This document shows, one piece after another, positions 8,492 through 18,430 of a DNA stretch of 64,000 nucleotides. The DNA lies in assembly GCF_003479405.1 (NCBI RefSeq), contig NZ_QUHB01000002.1, forward strand, positions 1 through 64,000. The letters are read 5' to 3'. Positions within the stretch are counted from its first letter, which is position 1, and every line of letters starts with the position of its first letter. The notes beneath the pieces are model-generated. The model searched no databases and was not told the DNA's origin. It saw only the letters and a program-made list of their open reading frames with translations. A program made the position numbers and the translations under genes. The DNA comes from Eubacterium sp. AF16-48. GTDB taxonomy: Bacteria > Bacillota > Clostridia > Lachnospirales > Lachnospiraceae.

Positions 8492-9994
8492 ATGGAAAAT
8501 AAGAGATTTAGAAATCATTGGACCAGTGTTGTGGAACAATTTGGGGCAGCATTAATAGCACTGGTGGTTATTATTATGGGAAGTCCCGATGATATTATTG
8601 ATATGATAGTGGATATATCCCGTGGAGGATTTTCAGTAGAAACCGTTTATGTTGTCTTTATTTTGCTGATTTTTATTGTGATTATAGCAATATTTGTGGC
8701 ATGGCGTTTCAGGGTATGGTATAAAACATGGATTGTAATTGATAATGATACATTGTCAGTGGAGAGAAATACAATTATTTCACTAAAGAATACTATTGGG
8801 TTTAAAAATATATCCAATGTTAATATGGAACAAAATCTGTTTGAAATGTTAATAGGAACCTGCAAGGTTAAATTTGATACAGATAGCTTATCCACGGCTA
8901 ACACCACGGATGTTAAAATAATTCTAAAGAAAAAAGAGGCTGAGGAATTAAGAAATTACATTATCAAACATATAAACCGGATAAAGGGTGATGGGGATGA
9001 TGTGGTAGAGCAGGAAATTTTAAATAATGAAGATTATGATGTGGTTGCTAATAAAAGAAACATTATTATGAATGGACTATATTCAATAAGTATTTTAGGA
9101 ATAATTATTTTTATAGCAAGTATTGGGAGTATAGTTAGTATTATCCCGAAATTTGTTACAGCAGGTTTTGATGGAGATGGTTTCAGAGTACTTATTGTAG
9201 CAATTACAGTGGCGTTTTCTCTGGCGTTAGGTACCGGTGCAGGTTTTGTTAAAAATTTCCTTAAGCTGTATGACTTTAAGCTTAAAAGAAAGAATAACAA
9301 GATATATATAAAATACGGATTGTTTAAAAAGGTTAATTTTGCCATTCCTGTCAACAGAATAAATGCCATTATTGTACATCAGACTTTTATTGCCAGATTG
9401 TTTAAGAAATATGCAGTGGAAATTGTAAATGTAGGTATGGGAGATGAAAAGCAGGAGCAGACATACTTTACTTTTTATGACACCTGGGAAAACACAGAAA
9501 AAATCATAAAAAGGCTTTTGCCGGAATTTTCCGAAAGCTTTTCCTGTGAAACAGAAAGACAACCAAAGTCAGTGTGGGTTATAAAGATGCTAAAAATTAT
9601 TGTAAAATATATAATCTGCATAGTGACATTTTGTGGATGTAATATTGTTTTAGGTATTCCGTTGATAGTAGAAATAGGGGTATTGGCAGTGATTATGTTG
9701 TGGATTATTGTATGTAACATATTGTCATACAAAACAGAGGGAAGTTATATTGGCAATAGCCAGATAAAAGTAAAATCAGGAATTTTTGGCACAACTACAA
9801 CTATAATAAAATTTGAAAAAATACAAATTGTTACTTTTAATCGGAATATTCTGGAAAATAAACTGGGGATAACCAAAGGCTTTATAAGAATACTGGCAGC
9901 AATTTCTAATGCAGGACATAAAATTCCATATATGAGTGCTGAAAAGACAGAATTAATTAAAGATAAATTGTGTATTTCTTCCTTTAAAGATTAA
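8492..9994 (+). CDS. PH-domain membrane protein (YdbT-like)
   Basis: This 500-residue protein has several paired membrane segments (near residues 15-70, 190-250 and 360-410), each pair followed by a PH-like domain. That gives about three tandem bPH_2 units, for example WIVIDNDTLSVERNTIISLKN, KIYIKYGLFKKVNFAIPVNRI and SQIKVKSGIFGTTTTIIKFEK. This is the layout of YdbT partners of YdbS. Ribosome binding site AGGTGGG. It is probably an operon with the preceding gene. Confidence 0.8.
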   Translation: MENKRFRNHWTSVVEQFGAALIALVVIIMGSPDDIIDMIVDISRGGFSVETVYVVFILLIFIVIIAIFVAWRFRVWYKTWIVIDNDTLSVERNTIISLKNTIGFKNISNVNMEQNLFEMLIGTCKVKFDTDSLSTANTTDVKIILKKKEAEELRNYIIKHINRIKGDGDDVVEQEILNNEDYDVVANKRNIIMNGLYSISILGIIIFIASIGSIVSIIPKFVTAGFDGDGFRVLIVAITVAFSLALGTGAGFVKNFLKLYDFKLKRKNNKIYIKYGLFKKVNFAIPVNRINAIIVHQTFIARLFKKYAVEIVNVGMGDEKQEQTYFTFYDTWENTEKIIKRLLPEFSESFSCETERQPKSVWVIKMLKIIVKYIICIVTFCGCNIVLGIPLIVEIGVLAVIMLWIIVCNILSYKTEGSYIGNSQIKVKSGIFGTTTTIIKFEKIQIVTFNRNILENKLGITKGFIRILAAISNAGHKIPYMSAEKTELIKDKLCISSFKD

Positions 9995-10104
9995 TGGAGT
10001 ACACTGTAAGTAATATAAGGCTGTTCTGTTAATGTTGAATTAAACATTGAAGGGATGGTCTTATTTAAAATACTTGAAAAATCCTCACAAAAGAAGTATT
10101 ATTT

Positions 10105-10205
10105 GGTTAGGCGTAACAAACCTAAAAGCAGAAGGAAACATAATGAATCAACTTCATGGCTAAGGATGTTTCCGACGAAATGCCGCTGACCGAAGGGAGG
10201 GGGCA
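10105..10205 (+). ncRNA. Structured leader, candidate metal-responsive riboswitch
   Basis: About 100 nt directly before the DUF6110 gene can fold. TTAGG (10107-10111) pairs with CCTAA (10121-10125). GGAAACAT (10134-10141) pairs perfectly with ATGTTTCC (10166-10173) and encloses ATGAA/TTCAT (10143-10147 with 10153-10157). TGCC (10181-10184) can pair with GGCA (10202-10205) just ahead of the ribosome binding site. Position and compactness fit a cis-acting RNA for the downstream metal-transport-type ATPase. The opening GTTAGG recalls the Mg2+ M-box, but I cannot match the rest to that consensus, so the class is open. Confidence 0.5.
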
Positions 10206-10230
10206 ATACATATTATAGGAGGGTTTTATA

Positions 10231-10509
10231 ATGGATATTTTAAAGAAGGTAGCTGTATTTGCAGCAGGAACATTATTTGGAACAGCAGGTATTAAGGTTC
10301 TCTCAAGCAGAGATGCAAAGAAAGTGTATGCCAATTGCACCGCAGCAGTTCTTAGAGCTAAGGATTGTGTAATGGACACAGTTACAACTGTTCAGGAAAA
10401 TGCCGGCGACATTTATGCAGAAGCACAGCAGATTAACGAGGACAGAAAAGCAGAAGCAGAAGAATGCTTTGAAGATGAAAGCGTTGAAGACGAAAGTGGC
10501 GAAGAATAA
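10231..10509 (+). CDS. DUF6110 family small protein
   Basis: This 92-residue protein has an N-terminal hydrophobic segment (VAVFAAGTLFGTAGIKVL), a helical middle with TAAVLRAKDCVMD and a highly acidic tail (EAEECFEDESVEDESGEE). The pattern fits DUF6110, a family that regularly precedes heavy-metal P-type ATPases. The acidic tail could bind metal, which is inference. The ribosome binding site is AGGAGGG. Its last base is shared with the start of the next gene, so translation is probably coupled. Confidence 0.75.
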   Translation: MDILKKVAVFAAGTLFGTAGIKVLSSRDAKKVYANCTAAVLRAKDCVMDTVTTVQENAGDIYAEAQQINEDRKAEAEECFEDESVEDESGEE

Positions 10510-12584
10510 TGAAATTTGTTATTAAACATGAGATAAGGGGGAGACTCCGGGTACATTTTGTCTATAAGAATATGACGTTCAGACAGGCAGATATTTTACA
10601 GTATTATCTTATGGGAAGGGAAAATATAATCTCTTCACAGGTTTTTAATAGAACAAATGATGCGGTCATTTGTTATTCAGGTGATAGACAGGCTGTTTTG
10701 GATATGCTTAAGAGGTTTTCTTATGAAAAGGTAGATGTACCGGAACAGTATTTAGAAAATTCAGGTCGCCAGCTTAACGAGTATTATAAGGAAAAACTTA
10801 TTAATAAAATTTTTATGCGTTATGCATGCCGTGTGGTTTTGCCTATGCCGGTTAAAATCGCTTTAACTTCTTATAGTGCTTTTAAGTATGTTCTTATAGG
10901 AATTAAGACATTGGCAAAGGGAAAATTGGAGGTTCCGGTTTTAGATGCCACGGCCATTAGCGTTTCCATGATTAGGGGCGATATTAATACTGCAGGTTCA
11001 ATTATGTTTCTGTTAGGAGTAGGCGAACTCTTAGAAGAGTGGACACATAAGAAGTCTGTAGGTGATTTAGCACGTAGTATGTCACTTAATATCAACAAAG
11101 TATGGCTGAAAAAGGACGGTACAGAGATTATGGTGCCGGCTAAAGATATTAAAAAAGGAGACATAGTTGTTGCAAGAATGGGCGAAGTAGTTCCATTTGA
11201 TGGCGAAGTGGCAGATGGCGAAGCCATGATTAATCAGGCATCTATGACCGGTGAAGCTGTTCCGGTTCGTAAAATAAAAGGAAATTATGTTTATGCAGGA
11301 ACGGTGGTTGAAGAAGGAGAAATAGGTGTTATTGTAAAGGAAACCAGTGGCTCAGGTAAATTTGACAAAATTGTATATATGATAGAGGAGTCAGAGAAGC
11401 TTAAGTCATCAATGGAAGGAAAGGCAGAGCATTTGGCAGATAAGTTAGTTCCATATTCTTTGGGAGGAACGATTTTGACTTATCTTCTTACAAGAAATGC
11501 AACAAAAGCCATTTCCATTCTTATGGTCGATTATTCATGTGCTCTTAAGCTTGCCATGCCAATATCTGTTTTAGCAGCGATAAGACAGTCAAATGACTAT
11601 AAAATAACCGTTAAAGGTGGAAAGTTTATGGAAAAGATGTCTGTGGCGGATACTATTGTGTTTGACAAAACAGGCACTTTAACAAAGGCGGAACCTACAG
11701 TTGTGGATGTAGTGGCATTTGAAGACAGGTCAAAGGATGATTTGTTAAGAATCGCAGCATGCTTAGAGGAACATTTTCCACATTCCATGGCCAATGCTGT
11801 TGTTAATGCGGCAAAAAGCAGAAATCTTACGCATGATGAATTTCACAGTAAGGTGGAATATATTGTAGCTCACGGAATAGCTACTACAATTAATGGAAAG
11901 CGTGCAATTATTGGCAGTTATCATTTTGTAATGGAAGATGAAAAGTGTGTTATTCCTGATGGAAAGGAAGAATTGTTCAAAAATCTTCCACCGGAGTATT
12001 CTCATTTATATCTTGCCATTGAAAACAAACTATCTGCAGTTATTCTTATTGAAGACCCGTTAAGGGAGGAGTCTGTTGAGACCATAAGGGAATTAAAGAA
12101 AAATGGTATCAGCAAGGTGGTTATGATGACCGGAGACAGTGACAGAACTGCGAAAGCAATAGCTGCGCAGGTAGGTGTTGATGAGTATTATTCAGAAGTT
12201 TTGCCGGAGGATAAGGCAAAGTTTATTGAAAGTGAAACCGAAAAGGGCAGATGTGTCATAATGATTGGGGATGGCATAAATGATTCACCGGCTTTATCAA
12301 AAGCAGATGTGGGTATTGCCATAAGCAACGGCGCACAGTTAGCAAGAGATATAGCTGATATAACTATAGATGGTGAAGATTTAAGCCAGATAGTTACTCT
12401 TATAAAAATAAGCAAAGGTCTTATGAAGAAGATACATAGGAATTATCGTTCAATTGTTGGTATAAATACTGCACTGATAATTCTTGGGGCCTGCGGTCTG
12501 ATACAACCGGCAACGTCAGCATTGCTGCATAATTCATCAACTCTGGCAATAGGCTTAAGCAGCATGAAGGATATAGAAATATAA
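10509..12584 (+). CDS. Heavy-metal-type P1B ATPase
   Basis: This 691-residue protein has an N-terminal domain of about 80 residues resembling a degenerate HMA fold without a CxxC. The core follows: actuator TGEAVPV, phosphorylation DKTGTLT (Asp near residue 386) and hinge GDGINDSPAL. The membrane metal site reads YSCALKLAMP instead of the classic CPC or SPC, a variant typical of the DUF6110-linked subgroup. The nucleotide domain has an HS pair (EEHFPHSMA) where P1B pumps carry HP. It probably pumps a transition metal out of the cytoplasm. The ion cannot be read from the sequence. The start overlaps the upstream stop (TAATG). Confidence 0.88.
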   Translation: MKFVIKHEIRGRLRVHFVYKNMTFRQADILQYYLMGRENIISSQVFNRTNDAVICYSGDRQAVLDMLKRFSYEKVDVPEQYLENSGRQLNEYYKEKLINKIFMRYACRVVLPMPVKIALTSYSAFKYVLIGIKTLAKGKLEVPVLDATAISVSMIRGDINTAGSIMFLLGVGELLEEWTHKKSVGDLARSMSLNINKVWLKKDGTEIMVPAKDIKKGDIVVARMGEVVPFDGEVADGEAMINQASMTGEAVPVRKIKGNYVYAGTVVEEGEIGVIVKETSGSGKFDKIVYMIEESEKLKSSMEGKAEHLADKLVPYSLGGTILTYLLTRNATKAISILMVDYSCALKLAMPISVLAAIRQSNDYKITVKGGKFMEKMSVADTIVFDKTGTLTKAEPTVVDVVAFEDRSKDDLLRIAACLEEHFPHSMANAVVNAAKSRNLTHDEFHSKVEYIVAHGIATTINGKRAIIGSYHFVMEDEKCVIPDGKEELFKNLPPEYSHLYLAIENKLSAVILIEDPLREESVETIRELKKNGISKVVMMTGDSDRTAKAIAAQVGVDEYYSEVLPEDKAKFIESETEKGRCVIMIGDGINDSPALSKADVGIAISNGAQLARDIADITIDGEDLSQIVTLIKISKGLMKKIHRNYRSIVGINTALIILGACGLIQPATSALLHNSSTLAIGLSSMKDIEI

Positions 12585-12663
12585 AAGTGGATGTGTATAT
12601 AGATTAAACATTATAGAATATCTGTGGATGTGTATGAGAGTTGATATCTATAGGACATTTTAG

Positions 12664-12711
12664 AAAAGGCACTACGTTAATGAAAGTTAGTCATTAACGT
12701 GGTGCCTTTTT
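12664..12711 (+). terminator. Strong rho-independent terminator
   Basis: AAAAGGCAC-T-ACGTTAATGA and TCATTAACGT-G-GTGCCTTTTT form a stem of about 19 bp with a 7-nt loop and a T-run. It closes the DUF6110-ATPase operon. Confidence 0.9.
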
Positions 12712-12943
12712 GTGGACAATTGTTGAGATAGTAGTTATCTGCTGCGATTGGAAAGTCAAATATAAGTGTGGCATGAAATTTGTTAGGGGACAATGTGTTT
12801 AAGAACAGTTGAAAGTGGCAATTTGAACTGGTCAATGGTACCCACCCCGGAAAAACAAATAAATTTGCTATTATGGGAAAAGCACACACCATCCCTCTTC
12901 CTTAACGTCTAACTTAAAAAAATAAAAAATCTCAAATTCCCTA
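12712..12943. other. Intergenic stretch with no recognisable gene
   Basis: No open frame with a ribosome binding site or familiar motif is visible on either strand. A 12-bp direct repeat GTGGATGTGTAT lies just before it (12587-12598 and 12624-12635). Confidence 0.5.
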
Positions 12944-14418
<1,475 letters not shown>

Positions 14419-14423
14419 AAAAC

Positions 14424-14987
14424 ATGCTTGAAAAATATCTTATTGAATGGTGTTCTTCCACTCTGGCATCTCTAAAAACCGCCAGTTTATTCAACTGGTT
14501 TTATACATGGGATGGATTAACAAGGGAAGACGTTTACAAAAATGTAAAAGACATGAACACGATATTTGAAGAAAAAGGAATAAGCATAGAAATATTGCGG
14601 GAAAATGAAAAATCAGCATTAATATATGTATATAGGACTAATAGACTGCAAGAGGATTTGAAGCAGGAGAAGACATGGGAGCTGCTAAAAAAATGTGGGT
14701 ATACATGTTGTGATGTAAAGTATTCCATTGCACATTTGAAAGAGAGGCTTAGAAATTTAAATGACTTTCCCCATGAAATCGGATTGTTTTTGGATTATCC
14801 GGTGGAAGATGTTATTGGATTTATTGAAAATAAAGGGGATAATTTCAAGTGTTGTGGTTATTGGAAGGTTTATGGCGACGAATCGGCAGCAGTGAAACAA
14901 TTTGCCAGATATGATAAGTGCAGATTGATTTATACAAAACTATGGAATGCCGGAAGAAGCATTTTGAAGCTTACAGTGGCAGCGTAA
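14424..14987 (+). CDS. DUF3793 family protein
   Basis: This 187-residue cytosolic protein begins EKYLIEWCSSTLASLKTASLF and contains ALIYVYRTNRL, FPHEIGLFLDYPVEDVIGFIENKG, CCGYWKVYGD and a terminal LTVAA. These are the hallmarks of DUF3793, whose biochemical role is unknown. The family is very often adjacent to a flavodoxin, as here, which suggests redox or iron-related work. It lies 5 bp after enolase and may be read from the same transcript. Confidence 0.82.
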   Translation: MLEKYLIEWCSSTLASLKTASLFNWFYTWDGLTREDVYKNVKDMNTIFEEKGISIEILRENEKSALIYVYRTNRLQEDLKQEKTWELLKKCGYTCCDVKYSIAHLKERLRNLNDFPHEIGLFLDYPVEDVIGFIENKGDNFKCCGYWKVYGDESAAVKQFARYDKCRLIYTKLWNAGRSILKLTVAA

Positions 14988-15058
14988 AATGGATAATTCC
15001 TTACTATAGCTAAGGAGTATTAACCATAAATATATTGTGGCAGAAAGGAATAAGATTA

Positions 15059-15481
15059 ATGAGTAAAGTGGCAGTAGTTTTTTGGAGTGGAACAGGAAAT
15101 ACAGGAGTTATGGCAACTAATGTTGCAGAAGGAGCAAAGGAAGCAGGAGCACAGGCAGATGTAATATTTGTATCTGATTTTAGTGCTGATAAGATGGATG
15201 AATATGATGCCATAGCTTTCGGATGTCCTTCAATGGGAGCTGAACAGTTAGAAGAAGGTGAATTTGAACCTGTATTTGCACAGTGCGAGGCGAAGCTAAA
15301 TGGCAAAAAAATAGCACTTTTTGGCTCTTATGGATGGGGCGATGGTGAGTGGATGAGAAACTGGGATGAGACATGCAGAAATGATGGTGCTGTTATGGCA
15401 TGTGATTTTGTTATATGCAATGAAGCACCGGATGATGAAGCAATTGATGCGTGCAAGGCTTTGGGCAAAGCGTTAGCATAG
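15059..15481 (+). CDS. Flavodoxin
   Basis: This 140-residue FMN electron carrier has the phosphate-binding loop WSGTGNTGVMA, the YDAIAFGCPSMGAEQLEE FMN-flanking loop and FGSYGWGDGEWM. It is typical of short-chain clostridial flavodoxins that replace ferredoxin in low-potential electron transfer. The ATG at 15059 is chosen because AAAGGA lies about 10 bp upstream. An earlier in-frame start at 15035 has no ribosome binding site. It follows the DUF3793 gene by 71 bp. Confidence 0.93.
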   Translation: MSKVAVVFWSGTGNTGVMATNVAEGAKEAGAQADVIFVSDFSADKMDEYDAIAFGCPSMGAEQLEEGEFEPVFAQCEAKLNGKKIALFGSYGWGDGEWMRNWDETCRNDGAVMACDFVICNEAPDDEAIDACKALGKALA

Positions 15482-15536
15482 ATTTTCTCCAATTTAATTC
15501 GCCGGGAAACCGGCAACTCAAATACTTAATAATATG

Positions 15537-15574
15537 CCGGAATGTGTAGACAGCATTCCGGTGTATTTTTTTTT
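15537..15574 (+). terminator. Terminator after the flavodoxin gene
   Basis: CCGGAATG (15537-15544) pairs with CATTCCGG (15554-15561). A run of nine T follows a few bases on. Confidence 0.9.
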
Positions 15575-15654
15575 ATTGCAACAAAATCTATATTTCCGTA
15601 CACTACATATATGAAAAGATTAATTAATCATAATAAAAGGGAAAAGGTACCAAT

Positions 15655-16191
15655 ATGAAATATGATAAACAGGACGTAGTCCTTGCAATGGGAAATGACA
15701 AAAAAGCTTTTGAAAGGTTATATTGCTCCATCAACAATGATTTGTATAAGATGGGCATTTACATAATGGGAGATGTTTTGTTAGCACAGGAGGTGGTAAG
15801 TGACACTGTGCTAGATGCCCTGACAGGTATAACAAAATTAAAAAATCCTGATAGCTTTGAGCCGTGGATATTAAAAATATTAACAACTAAATGTAACAGG
15901 AAGATAAAGGACAAGTATAATAAGTTTTCAGTTTTTAATCCAAAGTCAAAAACCATGGAAGATGTGGAGTTAAGGGAAAGCACAAAATATGAAGATAGGG
16001 AAGAAGCAACAGATATACAGATAGCGCTATCAAAATTAAATAAAACAGACAGAATCATTGTTTCACTATGTGTGGTGGAGGGATACAAAAGCCACGAAGT
16101 GGGAAAGATTTTGTCCATGAACCCGTCAACAGTAAGAACAAGGCTGAACAGAGGTCTTGAAAAAATGAGAGAATATTTGGAGGTGCAGTAA
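15655..16191 (+). CDS. ECF-type sigma-70 family RNA polymerase sigma factor
   Basis: This 178-residue protein has region 2 (about residues 15-75, with YKMGIYIMGDVLLAQEVVSDTVLDAL) and a C-terminal region 4 helix-turn-helix (about 125-175, KTDRIIVSLCVVEGYKSHEVGKILSMNPSTVRTRLNRGLEKMRE). It would direct RNA polymerase to a small regulon. The start codon of the next gene overlaps its stop by 1 base (TAATG). That gene encodes a membrane protein with an anti-sigma-like N-terminus, the classic ECF/anti-sigma arrangement. Confidence 0.9.
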   Translation: MKYDKQDVVLAMGNDKKAFERLYCSINNDLYKMGIYIMGDVLLAQEVVSDTVLDALTGITKLKNPDSFEPWILKILTTKCNRKIKDKYNKFSVFNPKSKTMEDVELRESTKYEDREEATDIQIALSKLNKTDRIIVSLCVVEGYKSHEVGKILSMNPSTVRTRLNRGLEKMREYLEVQ

Positions 16192-18386
16192 TGAGCAGAA
16201 ATTTTGAAGATTTTGACGAAAAAAATATTGAGATAGCCAAAATGTTAATAAATGACAGCGAAAAGATAACAATTGATGAAAAAACTAATGAAAAGATAAT
16301 AAAAAGTATTAGAAACGGAAGAAAAAAGAAATTTACCGGAATTTATAAAATGGCAACAGCAGTGGCGGCATGTATTGTACTTGTGGCAGGAATGACAATA
16401 TGGAATCATGTTAATACCAAAGAAGTATATAGAAGCAGCGGTGAAAAAATGTACGCCGATAATTACGCTACCCTATCTAAGATTAATAAAAATGTTCAGG
16501 GAGGAAAATTCGCAGATTCCTATGATGAGATTAAGTCAAGGCTTAAGGAAGAAGTACCTGGATATAAAGACAATGAACGGGGCGTTAAAAAGTCTACAGA
16601 TGCTGCAACAGATGGTATAAGCAGAAGCACAGGTACAGGAAAAAACAATTATTCAAAAACTAATGAGCAGACTGAAGGTGTCCATGAGGGGGATAGTGTA
16701 AAAACTGACGGAAAGTACATTTATACCCTAACGGAAAAATGTAAAAAAAATGGAGAGTTTGCCTATAATAAGGTTGTGATTACTGAGGCAACTAACGGAA
16801 ATATGAAAAATATATCCACAATAATGTTTGATGAGAAAACAGTGGGAAAACAGACCAGTGTAAGGGAAATATATGTGGAAAATAACCGTTTAGTAGCCAT
16901 TGCTTCAACTATCAACAGGATAGCAACATGTGGAGTTGTAGACGATGTAATAGCACGAAATAAAAAAAGTAAAACATATATCCTGATTTATGATATATCC
17001 GACATTAAAAATCCGAAGCTTATAAGTAAAAACAATCAGGATGGAAGTGTAGCTGAAACAAGGATTGTCAATGGATATCTGTATACAATATCTTCATGGG
17101 ATGCCGATAAGGATGACTGCATACCTTATGTCAACGAAAAAAAGGTGGAATGTAAGGATATTTTTATACCGGATGTTTCAGAGGACAATTCCTATTCAAT
17201 AATTACTTCAATTAACATTGATACAGCTAAGAAAATAGAAAATAGTGTATCTGTTTTAGGTAGCAGCAGTGATGTTTATGTTAGTGGAAATAATATTTAT
17301 CTTATAAGCCAGGTGTTTGATGAAGAGGATGTTTCAGATGATGAAAACTATAAAGCAAAAATTGATAAATACGTAAAAAATAAGAAAATAGACTTAAATA
17401 AAAAGACAAAAATAAAATATCACTACGCATTAGATAAAATAAAGGCGGATACTAAGAAACGTCAGGTAAAAGCCATAAAAAGAAGTGATAAATCGGAAAT
17501 AATAAAATATTCATATAAGGATGGAAAAATAACCTTTATAGCAGGAACCGGTATTAATGGAAGAATCGATGACAGGTTTTCTTTAGATGAAAAGGATGGA
17601 TACTTAAGATTAGTTGCTCATGTTAGTGAAGGAGTCACTTTGGAGGATTCATATGTATATTACAAAGATGGAAAGCAGGTGGATGATGAGTGTATAGATG
17701 ACAAGGTTATAACATCAACTGAAAATAATTCAGTTTATACCTTTGACAGTGCCATGAAGAAAAAGGGTGAAATTTTAGGTCTGGCAAAGAATGAGGATAT
17801 ATATGCTGCAAGATATTTAGGCAATTATGGTTATTTTGTAACCTATGAACAGACAGATCCTCTGTTTACAGTTGATTTTACCGATATGGCAAATCCAAAG
17901 ATAACAGGAGCTCTTAAAATTCCGGGATATTCTGATTATCTCCAGATGTTTGACGAAAATAACATGCTGGGAATTGGAGTTAACGATGAAAATGAACCAT
18001 CTAAGCTTAAAATTGACATGTATGGAATTTCTGGAAAGAAGGCAGAGAGAAAGGCTTCTTACACGGTGAAAAAAGAGTCTGACAGCGATGCACTTTACGA
18101 TTCTAAAGCATTGTTAGCAGATAGTGAAAAAAATATTATAGGGATTCCTGTTTATGAGGACAACTACAGTGATGAGTACTATTCAGAAGACGTGTATTAC
18201 TATTTGTTTAAGTATGAAAATAACAGGTTCAAACAACTTTTAAGATTAAAGTTAGGAGAGCAGGAGTATAGCGATGTCAGGGGATTTTATATAGATAATT
18301 ATTTGTATGTTACAGATTGCAGCAAAGCAATATGGGCTGTTAATATGGCAGACTATAGTGTAAAAGGAAAAATCAGTATAAAATAA
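16191..18386 (+). CDS. Membrane-anchored beta-propeller protein, candidate anti-sigma partner
   Basis: This 731-residue protein has about 48 cytoplasmic residues (acidic and basic, with an EKTNEKIIKSI helix), one membrane helix (about 50-72) and a long extracytoplasmic part. The latter has the secreted beta-propeller features of PF09826: QTEGVHEGDSVKTDGKYIYTL, NRLVAIAST, YLYTISSWD, DLLTVDFTDMANPKI-like blades, YSDYLQMFDENNMLGIG and GFYIDNYLYVTD. The short cytoplasmic head next to a sigma factor gene suggests that it holds the sigma factor and senses an outside signal with the propeller. The ligand is unknown. Domain naming is from motif memory. Confidence 0.82.
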   Translation: MSRNFEDFDEKNIEIAKMLINDSEKITIDEKTNEKIIKSIRNGRKKKFTGIYKMATAVAACIVLVAGMTIWNHVNTKEVYRSSGEKMYADNYATLSKINKNVQGGKFADSYDEIKSRLKEEVPGYKDNERGVKKSTDAATDGISRSTGTGKNNYSKTNEQTEGVHEGDSVKTDGKYIYTLTEKCKKNGEFAYNKVVITEATNGNMKNISTIMFDEKTVGKQTSVREIYVENNRLVAIASTINRIATCGVVDDVIARNKKSKTYILIYDISDIKNPKLISKNNQDGSVAETRIVNGYLYTISSWDADKDDCIPYVNEKKVECKDIFIPDVSEDNSYSIITSINIDTAKKIENSVSVLGSSSDVYVSGNNIYLISQVFDEEDVSDDENYKAKIDKYVKNKKIDLNKKTKIKYHYALDKIKADTKKRQVKAIKRSDKSEIIKYSYKDGKITFIAGTGINGRIDDRFSLDEKDGYLRLVAHVSEGVTLEDSYVYYKDGKQVDDECIDDKVITSTENNSVYTFDSAMKKKGEILGLAKNEDIYAARYLGNYGYFVTYEQTDPLFTVDFTDMANPKITGALKIPGYSDYLQMFDENNMLGIGVNDENEPSKLKIDMYGISGKKAERKASYTVKKESDSDALYDSKALLADSEKNIIGIPVYEDNYSDEYYSEDVYYYLFKYENNRFKQLLRLKLGEQEYSDVRGFYIDNYLYVTDCSKAIWAVNMADYSVKGKISIK

Positions 18387-18430
18387 TTAAATCTGCTAAT
18401 AATGGTAATAAAATATTGTGGGGGAGAAGA

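Noticed and set aside
12677..12892. Minus-strand frame of 71 codons after the ATPase terminator
   Set aside because: No ribosome binding site or recognisable motif, and it partly overlaps the terminator stem.
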